Shown: positions 17,430 through 25,814 of the stretch, piece after piece
Layout: each line of letters starts with the position of its first letter
How positions within the stretch are numbered: the first letter of the stretch is position 1
Source of the DNA: Paenibacillus paridis
GTDB taxonomy: Bacteria > Bacillota > Bacilli > Paenibacillales > Paenibacillaceae
Reading direction: 5' to 3'
Assembly (NCBI RefSeq): GCF_006345825.1
Contig: NZ_VCIX01000078.1
Coordinates: 1-64,000 of the forward strand
DNA length: 64,000 nucleotides
Notes under the pieces: model-generated
The model's input: the letters and a program-made list of their open reading frames with translations, nothing else
What the model was told of the DNA's origin: nothing
The model's database searches: none
Made by a program: the position numbers and the translations under genes

Positions 17430-18476
17430 TCATAAATGCCGCATGTTTTTTCGGTACTCCGAGGGCGACAGGCCAATTTGCCTTTTGAACCGCTTCGTAA
17501 AATGAGGATAATCCGGGTAACCGCAGCGCTGGCCAACCTCGTACGTTTTCAAATCGCTATGCTCCAAAAGCGCCTTGGCATGCTCCATCCGGATATGCGT
17601 AAGGTAGGCAATATAGGACATGCCCGTCTCTTCCATGAGCATGTGGTAGAAGTGCGTCGAGGAAATGCCGAGCGGGGCAAGCACCTTCTCCAAATGGAGC
17701 TCGGAATCCGAGAAGTTTGCCTTAATATAATCGATCGCCTGATGGATCACGCCACGCTTGCCCCAATTTCGCTTATCCCTGATTTCAATTAAAAGGCCCT
17801 CCAGCCATCCTGCGAAAGAAGCCGAGGCTTCTTCATAGCTTTGGCTCTCGTAAGGAAATGCCCACGCTTCATGCGGAAATTGCGGCTGCAGCCGGTTTCG
17901 GATCAAGGAGGCCGCATCGCGAAGCAGCGACACACGCTCTTCCTGCATGCCCCCCTTATCGTCCATCAGCCCAAAGAGACTGTTCATCTCTTGACGCATA
18001 CCCGGCTCATTGGCAATCCACAGCTCATGGCCGATTCGCTCTGCCGCCGAGCTAATCGGTGCGATTAATTGATTTTTGATAATGGCAATCTGTCTGGATT
18101 TCATAAAATGCTCGAATCGCTTGGCTACCAGCCCGAGCACCTGCTCCGGCTTCATTGGCTTCAGGATATAATCCACGACGCCATGCCGCAGCGCTTCCTG
18201 CGCATATTCAAATTCGCCGTAGCCTGACAAAATCATAATATCCATATCATGGCCGTCCTCGCGCAGCCGCTGGATAAGCTCGATGCCATCCATAACCGGC
18301 ATGCTGATATCGGTTATAACCATATGAGGCAGCTCGCGCCTAGCGATTTGCAGCGCTTCCTCTCCATCAGAGGCTTCCCCGACGATTTGGTAGCTTGCGT
18401 TCGCGGCAGTCAACATTTTAAATAAGCTTTTCTTGCTCATCGCTTCATCGTCCACGAGAAGAATTCGGTAATTCAT
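17430..18476 (-). CDS. YesN-type response regulator with AraC output domain
   Basis: 348 residues: a receiver domain (1-120, phosphoacceptor Asp56 in VITDISMP), a linker, and a C-terminal AraC double helix-turn-helix (GISSTHFYHMLMEETGMSYIAYL, then RCGYPDYPHFTKRFKRQIGLSPSEYRK). AAAGGAGA precedes ATG 18476, which overlaps the sensor kinase gene by 32 bp. Codons open upstream of this ATG belong to the kinase gene in another frame. It is likely phosphorylated by that kinase and switches on the adjacent sugar ABC operon. Confidence 0.92.
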   Translation of the reverse strand: MNYRILLVDDEAMSKKSLFKMLTAANASYQIVGEASDGEEALQIARRELPHMVITDISMPVMDGIELIQRLREDGHDMDIMILSGYGEFEYAQEALRHGVVDYILKPMKPEQVLGLVAKRFEHFMKSRQIAIIKNQLIAPISSAAERIGHELWIANEPGMRQEMNSLFGLMDDKGGMQEERVSLLRDAASLIRNRLQPQFPHEAWAFPYESQSYEEASASFAGWLEGLLIEIRDKRNWGKRGVIHQAIDYIKANFSDSELHLEKVLAPLGISSTHFYHMLMEETGMSYIAYLTHIRMEHAKALLEHSDLKTYEVGQRCGYPDYPHFTKRFKRQIGLSPSEYRKNMRHL

Positions 18477-20298
18477 GGCCGTCTCCTTTGCTTCCATCAT
18501 GATGGTCTTCGAGCTTGACGGGTAACAAAATATCAATACAGGTGCCGTCTGCGCCGGATGCGGCGATGAACAGCCCGTAAGGCTCTCCGAACAGCAATCG
18601 TATTCTAGTATGCACATTCAGCAATCCGATAGACATTTTATTTTCTGTCGAGGGCCTATGCTCCATCAGCTCCTTGATAGGCATATCGAACAACTGATTA
18701 TAGGAGTCGAGCACCTCTTCCGTCATGCCCTTGCCTCCGTCTTCTACGGAAACGAGACAGCCGTCAGCCGTCTCCGCAGCAGATACCCGAACATAATTGG
18801 GCGGTATTTTATGCTTTTGAAAGCCATGCTTGAAGCTATTCTCCACGATTGGCTGCAGCATGGAACGGACAGACATCACGCGGTAACCCAGCTCCGGTTT
18901 TAATTCAACCGAATAGGCCAAGGATTCGTAACGCTCGGCTTGAATGGATAGATAAGCCTCGATATGCTGCTTCTCGTCCCACAAAGTAACCCTATCATTC
19001 GGATTTTGCACATTGTAACGGAACATATCTCCAAGCGATACGATCATTCGGCTGATTTTGTCATTCCCCTCGACGATCGCGCTGGAATTGATAAATTCGA
19101 GTGTATTGTACAGGAAATGGGGATTAATTTGCGCCTGCATCGCGTGCAGCAGCGCCTCCTTCTGCTTCACCTCCAGCTCTTTTTCCCTAAGCTCCGATAC
19201 GTGAACGATCTCGACCAGCCGTTTGATTTCGCCCACCATCTTATTGAAGCCGCGGTAAAGGCTTCCTATCTCAGCGTTCTTGTTCTCCGGGGCACGTACG
19301 CTAAGCTCGCCCAGCTCTGCCCGCTTCATTAGTCGCAGCAGCGTTAGCAGGGAGTTGCTAAGAGAGTACATGACTGCGCTTGCAACAACCATGACGAGAA
19401 AAAACAACAAAAGTGAAACGAACGTAGAAATTCGGCTGACCTTCAGCAGCGAGGAATTGAGCTCATCGAGGAGAACCTCGGAGAACAAGGTAAGCCCGGT
19501 GCTGTTGGAGCGAAAAAACACGACCAGCTTGTTTCCTTCATCCGTAGGCATCGTAAATGTTCCGCGACGCTGATCCCCCATTTGCTTGAGGTAATGCTCA
19601 GGTATACTCGTTTCTGCCCCGTAGCCGCTTGGGTGATAGGCTGTTTTCTGCTCGGGATCGGCGATCCAAATATAACCTGTTTTGCCAATACGGACATTTT
19701 GAGTAATGTTAATCACTTCGTCCAGCTTCAAATCGACGATCAGCATGCCCCTATCCTCATCGCCGTAATTCAAACTGCTGAATTTGATCGCCATCGTAAG
19801 AAAGGTAGGGCCTTCCTCTTCGTGCTCCAGTCCCATAATGACAAATTTGCCGATGTCCTTCATCCGCTTATCATAGATAGCAAACCTTCGTTCTGCCGAC
19901 ATAAAGCTGGAGGAGGAGACGGCAATGCCTTTGCCGGTAACGAGCGAAACTCCGTGGATGTCCTCTCTATTAGTCATAAGGGGATTCAGCAGCTTTCGCT
20001 CTACTTGCTCGGACAGCCGGAAGCGTTCAAAGGAATCCGTCATCCTCCCGTTTAAGAAATCAGAGGTCAGGTCATTCACTAGAACAGGGTACATTAACCG
20101 CTGGATTTCCTTAAAATACGTGTCTAAATGGTCATTGACCTGGTTAACTAACTGATAGCTTGAGCCGATCGCATTCTCCTTGATTGCTTTGTATGATTTC
20201 TCATACCAAAATTGGCCAAGCAGCGGAAGTGGCACATACAGCAGCAGCATTAAAAAAATAATTTTCTTCTGAAGCGAAGCATTCATAAAAAATCCCAT
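18445..20298 (-). CDS. YesM-type sensor histidine kinase
   Basis: 617 residues. Membrane helices at about 12-30 and 291-312 enclose a large extracellular sensor (about 31-290, Cache-like). A HAMP region follows (about 313-365), then the LytS-type kinase box MQAQINPHFLYNTLEFI with His394, and a HATPase domain with GIGL-type lid sequence (MSIGLLNVHTRIRLLFG). A GGGGCGG site precedes ATG 20298; an internal ATG four codons on is an alternative. It presumably senses a sugar outside the cell and signals to the overlapping YesN-type regulator. Confidence 0.9.
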   Translation of the reverse strand: MGFFMNASLQKKIIFLMLLLYVPLPLLGQFWYEKSYKAIKENAIGSSYQLVNQVNDHLDTYFKEIQRLMYPVLVNDLTSDFLNGRMTDSFERFRLSEQVERKLLNPLMTNREDIHGVSLVTGKGIAVSSSSFMSAERRFAIYDKRMKDIGKFVIMGLEHEEEGPTFLTMAIKFSSLNYGDEDRGMLIVDLKLDEVINITQNVRIGKTGYIWIADPEQKTAYHPSGYGAETSIPEHYLKQMGDQRRGTFTMPTDEGNKLVVFFRSNSTGLTLFSEVLLDELNSSLLKVSRISTFVSLLLFFLVMVVASAVMYSLSNSLLTLLRLMKRAELGELSVRAPENKNAEIGSLYRGFNKMVGEIKRLVEIVHVSELREKELEVKQKEALLHAMQAQINPHFLYNTLEFINSSAIVEGNDKISRMIVSLGDMFRYNVQNPNDRVTLWDEKQHIEAYLSIQAERYESLAYSVELKPELGYRVMSVRSMLQPIVENSFKHGFQKHKIPPNYVRVSAAETADGCLVSVEDGGKGMTEEVLDSYNQLFDMPIKELMEHRPSTENKMSIGLLNVHTRIRLLFGEPYGLFIAASGADGTCIDILLPVKLEDHHDGSKGDGHELPNSSRGR

Positions 20299-20710
20299 AT
20301 CGTCCGCCCCTTTTTGCCATCCCTAGCTATGAAGTTATGCTACCCATTATAATGGATAATTTTGAGGACGAGACCGATTTAAGATTCCCCTAAACGATTG
20401 ATCATGATTTTGACATGAAACTGATGATTATGACATAACGATGGTTGGGCAGAAGTACCACGAGCCAAAATTAACAGATATTATGAGCACTATTTTCCAT
20501 AAACCTTTTATTTTAATGACATTCGCTTCCGAAGCCTATATGGCGAGATTGTCTTTTATAGTCCGGGATTATCGCATTTTCATTGCATTTTTATAACAAA
20601 AAAATATTTTTATATAATGTCCTTTTATCGCGAAATTATGCTTGTTTTTTCCAAATTACCGCTTAATCTAGAGTAGATTCATCGCATTTATTATAAAGGA
20701 GGCGTAAGTC
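20299..20710. other. Divergent intergenic region, promoters only
   Basis: This 410-bp AT-rich gap separates the divergent kinase and secreted-protein genes. A TATAAT with AT-rich surroundings occurs near 20613-20618 on the plus strand, and AAAGGAGG at 20695-20702 serves the gene at 20711. I see no repeat, RNA or open frame. Confidence 0.5.
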
Positions 20711-21946
20711 ATGAACTGGTTTAAAAAAGGTCTCATAGCTGCACTCGTACTACTGGGGCTGGCTTCAGTTCCGGTCGTCGGATCAGCCCTGCCGGGAGAA
20801 ATATCGTACAGCAGCGGCGCAACGGTATTCACTCGCTACACCGGATTAGAAACGTTTAACGGAAGCACCTACACGCCGCATTCACCAAGCCGCTATACCA
20901 GCAATGAAGTGCGGTTCAAGATGCATTTTGACAAATACCGTTACAAAATCAGAAGCTCCGGCAGCACGACCTTCAACTTTGCCATTGCACGAATTACCCC
21001 CGACTTTCCGAACGGTATCTCCATGTATGAGCAAACCTTAAATCCTTACAACGCCTATTCCAATTACCTCGATGGGGACTACTACCTGTACATGTATGAC
21101 TTTAGCGGCAGCACCGCCAACCTTAATCTTTCCCAAATGGAAATTACCGCGGTTACTCCCGGAGAGGTGCGGCTAAACAGCCCGGGTTCCTTCAACTATA
21201 CGACAGGTTATGAAGCAGGGTCCGGCTCCTCTTTCCTGTTAAAAGGCAATACGTACACCATCGATGCCTATGTGGAGGGTGCGCCAACTTCAGTAGTTGC
21301 TTCCGTAACGACAAGCAGCGGCACGACCACGCTTGGCACAATGGCTTATTCCGGAGCACTGGGGCGCTACACCTTGGACTACACCTTTCATCAACACTAC
21401 GATGCCCGGAGCGCACAGAAACCGACATTGAAAATAACCGCCACCTATCCCAATGACATCCGGGGGTCCTCGGTCGTCGTCAATTCAAGGCCCATCTATG
21501 TCACCGAGATGGATGCAACCTATTACCAGCGTAACGACTCCACATGGTACTACAACTCTCCAACCGACAACAGCTTCGCTGGCGGCGCAACTAGCGGCTT
21601 CACCTGCTACCATTTTGTTGCCGACATTTACGATCCGCTGTATGCAGGCTCTCCTCAGCAAGGGAACGACACGGACATTATCAACTTTATGAAAAAACAA
21701 GGCGCGCACGCCTCCAGACCCGGCACAAGCTATGCAACCGCGTCGATGACGCCAATTCCTTTCCCTGACGCCATTTATTATACGAAATACCATTTCGCGA
21801 AAGTCACAAGCTGGGATGCCAGCGGCAACCCCACCGCAATTATCTCCAAATGGGGCGGGCTTGAGCTCGTCAAGAGCAGCTCTGCCGATCCGTTCGGCAG
21901 CTCGATCGCGACCTACGGCACACCGCATATTTACTTTAAAAGATAA
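20711..21946 (+). CDS. Secreted protein with a papain-like (CHAP/NlpC-like) C-terminal domain
   Basis: 411 residues. A signal peptide (about 1-26, ending VGSALP) precedes Ser/Thr/Tyr-rich beta-domains (about 30-265). The C-terminal region (about 270-411) has the only cysteine of the protein, Cys299 in GFTCYHFVADIY, and a later His361 in YYTKYHFAKVTSW followed by a KWGGLEL strand. That order (Cys near a helix, His starting a strand, then a polar residue) fits the NlpC/P60-CHAP peptidase superfamily, though the sequence is divergent. A perfect AAAGGAGG site and a strong terminator make it a single-gene unit. A role in cell-wall or protein cleavage is inferred, not shown. Confidence 0.7.
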   Translation: MNWFKKGLIAALVLLGLASVPVVGSALPGEISYSSGATVFTRYTGLETFNGSTYTPHSPSRYTSNEVRFKMHFDKYRYKIRSSGSTTFNFAIARITPDFPNGISMYEQTLNPYNAYSNYLDGDYYLYMYDFSGSTANLNLSQMEITAVTPGEVRLNSPGSFNYTTGYEAGSGSSFLLKGNTYTIDAYVEGAPTSVVASVTTSSGTTTLGTMAYSGALGRYTLDYTFHQHYDARSAQKPTLKITATYPNDIRGSSVVVNSRPIYVTEMDATYYQRNDSTWYYNSPTDNSFAGGATSGFTCYHFVADIYDPLYAGSPQQGNDTDIINFMKKQGAHASRPGTSYATASMTPIPFPDAIYYTKYHFAKVTSWDASGNPTAIISKWGGLELVKSSSADPFGSSIATYGTPHIYFKR

Positions 21947-22001
21947 ACAGCCTGCCGCGCTGAACCTATAGGCTAAGCTACCTGAGTGACTGCGCGATAC
22001 A

Positions 22002-22037
22002 ACAAGCCCCGCTGGAGCTATCTCCAGCGGGGCTTGT
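22002..22037. terminator. Bidirectional terminator
   Basis: A perfect 16-bp stem (ACAAGCCCCGCTGGAG at 22002-22017, inverted at 22022-22037) with a 4-nt loop lies between convergent genes 20711-21946 and 22051-23583. Confidence 0.85.
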
Positions 22038-22050
22038 GTCTTCTTGCTTG

Positions 22051-23583
22051 TTAGCGATCAGCCCGATCGTTCGGACTGCTGATTTTAATCAATCGGCTGT
22101 CAGGGTCCCATTCAATTTTATTCTCCAATGCCTCTATGACAAAACGCAAAGGCACCATAGTCATCGTATTGATAATCATCGGGGGATACTCCAGTGTGAC
22201 AGCCCGGCCGTCGATGAATGCCTCTTTTTCCCTAATGGTTAGGTTAAGAGTGTGACCAGCCGTCGAGATCGTCATCTTCCCTTGTATGTACGATACTTTT
22301 GCACCCAGTTCATTAAATGTACTCCTCAGCGGTACGAACGTAACGCCTTTATAGATATACGGATTCGCAGTAAGCGGAAGTTGCTTTCCGTTCAGTTGTA
22401 CATTGATGGCCTTCATCACCTGCCGCAGCTTTGGGTCCATCTCAGCGTAAGGGATATTCATTTGGTTATAGTAGTCCATAACCGATTCATTTCCCGCTGC
22501 AATTCCGAACGGAACCTTCGTCCAGAGCGTCCCGTCTTTTTTTACGATCATCAATTGGTCTTGACTGACCGAATGGACTGCAAAATCTTTAACATCTGAA
22601 ATGCCTGCTATTTGGAAGGGATAGTTGCGAGTTGTGTCCGGACTATATAAGGCGCTTAAGGTACCGTCAGCATATAGAGCTGCACAAGCAAAGTTTCCGC
22701 AATCAATATCAATGGCTGAGGAAGCAAGCTTCTTCCGTTTTAATCCTTGTTGTAACTCCCATACCGTGCCGTCTTGCTCCAACACGAATGTTTTTTCCCA
22801 TGTGCCATCAACCTTCTTGCCCTTTATACCCTCAAGTTTAACCGGATACATCAGAAACGGGATTTCGTCGCCCCAGCCATAATAATGACCCCATAACCAT
22901 GTCTCTCCTTGGTTATTGATTGCAGCCGAGGAGAAGCTTCCTGCATGAACGGAAACGATATTCTTAAGCCCTTCTACTTGTTTGGGAACAGCAGCCTTGC
23001 TGAACAGTTCTCGGTAATCTGCAGGTTTATATGCGTTTACGTCAATTCTTCCTGATTCTCCAAACGAAGTGCTTCCCCAAGTCCAAACGGTACCATCTGC
23101 CTTTAATGCCAAATGATGCCCTTCATTGGATGCGATATCAATGATATCGGCTAAATGATGAACTTGTGCAGGCGCTATAACAAGATCATCATCTTTTTCA
23201 TTATATGTCCCTAATCCGTTCAGTCCGTTACCATTACCGCCCCAATACCACACCGTTCCATCTTTTTTGAGAACCATGGTGTACCCGTCAAATTGAATCT
23301 TTGCCGCATCACTAAACACAGGTACGGCAGCCGACTTAAATCCTTTCGTATTATCGCCGAGCTCACCATAATCGTTCGCACCCCAGCTCCATACGGTACC
23401 CTGATTGTCCAAGGCTACTCCATTTCCCCCGCTCATCTCAACCTGAGTAATGCCAGTGAGAAATTTATTAGTAGGACTCCCTTCCGCCGCTTGCATTGAA
23501 TTAACAGGTAAGCTTAACACGGCCACAATAAAAACAAATACTAGCATTGCCGTTTGTTGTACCCTAACTGCCTTCATCCTCAT
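22051..23583 (-). CDS. Secreted RCC1-repeat protein with a copper-amine-oxidase-type stalk domain
   Basis: 510 residues. The signal peptide (about 1-33, ending NSMQAA) is followed by at least five RCC1-type blades, recognisable by DGTVW-WG motifs (GTVWSWGANDYGELG, GTVWYWGGNGNG, GTVWTWGSTSFGESG). The C-terminal region (about 390-505) resembles the copper-amine-oxidase N-terminal 'stalk' domain (VQLNGKQL, YIYKGVTFVPLRSTFNELGA, MTMVPLRFVIEALENKIEWD). It is likely an exported beta-propeller bound at the cell surface. GGGAGG precedes ATG 23583. The partner is unknown. Confidence 0.85.
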   Translation of the reverse strand: MRMKAVRVQQTAMLVFVFIVAVLSLPVNSMQAAEGSPTNKFLTGITQVEMSGGNGVALDNQGTVWSWGANDYGELGDNTKGFKSAAVPVFSDAAKIQFDGYTMVLKKDGTVWYWGGNGNGLNGLGTYNEKDDDLVIAPAQVHHLADIIDIASNEGHHLALKADGTVWTWGSTSFGESGRIDVNAYKPADYRELFSKAAVPKQVEGLKNIVSVHAGSFSSAAINNQGETWLWGHYYGWGDEIPFLMYPVKLEGIKGKKVDGTWEKTFVLEQDGTVWELQQGLKRKKLASSAIDIDCGNFACAALYADGTLSALYSPDTTRNYPFQIAGISDVKDFAVHSVSQDQLMIVKKDGTLWTKVPFGIAAGNESVMDYYNQMNIPYAEMDPKLRQVMKAINVQLNGKQLPLTANPYIYKGVTFVPLRSTFNELGAKVSYIQGKMTISTAGHTLNLTIREKEAFIDGRAVTLEYPPMIINTMTMVPLRFVIEALENKIEWDPDSRLIKISSPNDRADR

Positions 23584-23815
23584 CTCTTCGATCCTCCCAT
23601 CGCCATACTATCGTTCGACTCCTTCATATATAAACGAACAGTACATCAGACTTGTTGCAATTTATTCTATTTTTGGAAATGTAATTCTCTTGGATTGGAA
23701 AAGGAATCGATTTGTATAATACGAGAAAGAGGAATAATGCACATCAATCTGCATCCCTGTACGGACTCAGCTGATCTTTGCTTCACTTCAAATCAATTAG
23801 TAGGAAATCATACCG

Positions 23816-23985
23816 TTAATTTAGGGGAATTCAGCTTTTTCTGTAGTTTAGAAGGAATTTCTCCCTCTAATATCAGGGTTTCTGCACCATATCGGGTAAA
23901 TCCATAACATTAACAGGACTATTTCCAGCTAATTCATATCCTAGCCGAATAACGCTATTTTAACGAGAAAAATTCCTTCTAAATG
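23816..23985. repeat. Interspersed 190-bp element, copy 3 (first module degenerate)
   Basis: A worn module lies at about 23816, a good one at about 23846, and inverted modules at about 23908 and 23958. The last three keep the 62- and 50-bp spacings. It lies in the non-coding stretch 23584-24227, which also holds an 11-bp tandem array. Confidence 0.75.
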
Positions 23986-24034
23986 AGTAAATTATTCGAA
24001 CTTTGATTCATAAATTGAACCACACACAACTATG

Positions 24035-24124
24035 AGGTGCTCTTTGGGTGCTCTTTGGGTGCTCTTTGGGTGCTCTTTGGGTGCTCTTTGGGTGCTCTTT
24101 GGGTGCTCTTTGGGTGCGCTCTTT
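24035..24124. repeat. Tandem 11-bp repeat, eight units
   Basis: The unit GGGTGCTCTTT repeats head to tail. The first unit has one change, units 2-7 (24046-24111) are identical, and the last has a 2-bp insertion. The period is one DNA helical turn and is not a multiple of three. It lies about 50 bp downstream of element copy 3 and in front of the terminator at 24192. Confidence 0.95.
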
Positions 24125-24191
24125 AAGTTAATCATTTGTCTGCCCCTTCAGGTGCTCCTATAGTCGCTCCAACCTGCCTCCCTTCCAAAAT

Positions 24192-24217
24192 AAAAAAGGA
24201 GGAGCCTAAGCTCCTCC
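24192..24217 (-). terminator. Rho-independent terminator of the second YesN-type gene
   Basis: GGAGGAGC (24198-24205) pairs with GCTCCTCC (24210-24217), followed on the minus strand by six T residues. Confidence 0.85.
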
Positions 24218-24227
24218 TCCACTTTGG

Positions 24228-25814
24228 TTACTCCTCTACCTTGCTAAGCCCGGCGTCCGAGCGCACCTTAAGGCGATACTCCTGCGGCGAGATGCCCTCC
24301 AGCTCCTTGAACACGCGTGAGAACTGCTTGCTGTTCTCAAAGCCGACGGCGTTGCCGATCTCCTGCATCTTCCTGCTGCCCTCGAGCAGCAGCTCCTTGC
24401 TTTTGCGGATGCGCACTTTCTTCAGAAAGCCGACGAAATTTTCACCCGTATGCACTTTGAAGGCCTCGCTGAAGTAGGAGTAATTCAAACCGACATGATT
24501 GCTGACTACAGCCATATTCAGGGGACGATAGTAATTATCCTCCATATACGCGACCGCCGCTTTAATCTCCGAATGCTCGCTATACGCTGAGCGGATGCCG
24601 CGGACATAATCGTTTACGCTTGCCAGAAGTAGCTCCAGGCTCCGGTAATAGTCGTGAAAGCTGCGGAAATTGTCCATACTGCCTACTTTCCGGTACAGCT
24701 TCAGCACCTCGATGGACTCTTCACCATAAATGCGAAACACTTCATCGAGCACCTGTTCATTGATCATTTGGCCTACGCGCTTTAAATAGTCAATATTGAC
24801 ATCCGGAATGTCCTCGATATGAAAGATCTGCTTCAGCAGCTCCTGAATCTCCCGCTCCCGATCCGTCCCCAGCATATTGCCGAGCTTTCGAATATCCTCG
24901 TCCGGTACCGGATAGGATTGTTGTTTCTCTCGAATATCCTCGTGCCTTAGCAGGCGGCAGTTCGAATAAAGGAACGAATATTGCAAAGCCGTACCTGCCT
25001 GCTTGTAACATTCATATAAATCCTCCAGCCGCTGTCCCTCCGCACTTATTCCCATGCGCAGGCCCTCCAAATCGATACCGCCTGCCTGTCTGAACAACTC
25101 CACAAACCGAAATGCGGGACTGCCAATAAGAACAAGCTTGTTCTCGCTATCCAGAAACGAGACATCCAGCGCACCCTCAATGGGCTGCAGCATTTTCTCC
25201 ACAAGCAGCTTGAATTCTTCCTTGTTCATCGAGTCGCCATTCTCCGATTTATAACTCAAGACAGCGACAGTAAATGGCAGTGTAAATTGCTCAAATCCGA
25301 TTTTGGCTTCAAAATCGCTTTCATTCTCCATGTATGGCTCGCCCTGCCTAAACCACTCTCTTAGCCCATTGATTCGGAGCTGTTCGCGGTACGTATCGCT
25401 TATAGCTACCCGCTCGGCCAGCTCCGCTCGTTTTTGCAGCGTGATCTCGCTATTGCGCAGCGAATCGAACAGCTCGTCACGGCGGATCGGCTTCAGCAAA
25501 TAGTTTTTCACCTGATATTCGATGGCCGCTTTGGCGTATGCAAAATCATCATACCCGCTTAAAATAACAAAAATCGGCTTTTGCTCGGACTCTTCTTCTT
25601 TCGTCAGCCGCTTGATCAGTTCAATGCCATCGATCCCAGGCATCCGAATATCCGTTAAAATAATATCGGCCCGTTCGCGCTCATATTGGGCTAGCGCATC
25701 TTCCCCATGAATGGCCGTCCGGATCTCATATTGCTCCGGAAACTCCCGTTCAATCATGGTTTTGAGCCCTAATCGGATATTTTTCTCATCGTCGACGATT
25801 AACAACTTCATCAT
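24228..25814 (-). CDS. YesN-type response regulator with AraC output domain
   Basis: 528 residues: a receiver (1-120, Asp55 in ILTDIRMPGIDG), a long middle region (about 130-420) typical of YesN proteins, and a C-terminal AraC domain (NHVGLNYSYFSEAFKVHTGENFVGFLKKVR, then NAVGFENSKQFSRVFKELEGISPQEYRLK). It overlaps the kinase gene by 29 bp. It is the last gene of the second sugar locus and ends at a strong terminator. It is presumed to activate the ABC operon upstream of it. Confidence 0.92.
   Translation of the reverse strand: MMKLLIVDDEKNIRLGLKTMIEREFPEQYEIRTAIHGEDALAQYERERADIILTDIRMPGIDGIELIKRLTKEEESEQKPIFVILSGYDDFAYAKAAIEYQVKNYLLKPIRRDELFDSLRNSEITLQKRAELAERVAISDTYREQLRINGLREWFRQGEPYMENESDFEAKIGFEQFTLPFTVAVLSYKSENGDSMNKEEFKLLVEKMLQPIEGALDVSFLDSENKLVLIGSPAFRFVELFRQAGGIDLEGLRMGISAEGQRLEDLYECYKQAGTALQYSFLYSNCRLLRHEDIREKQQSYPVPDEDIRKLGNMLGTDREREIQELLKQIFHIEDIPDVNIDYLKRVGQMINEQVLDEVFRIYGEESIEVLKLYRKVGSMDNFRSFHDYYRSLELLLASVNDYVRGIRSAYSEHSEIKAAVAYMEDNYYRPLNMAVVSNHVGLNYSYFSEAFKVHTGENFVGFLKKVRIRKSKELLLEGSRKMQEIGNAVGFENSKQFSRVFKELEGISPQEYRLKVRSDAGLSKVEE

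Noticed and set aside
24035..24124. Possible CRISPR or coding repeat
   Set aside because: The 11-bp direct units have no spacers, and the period is not a multiple of three.
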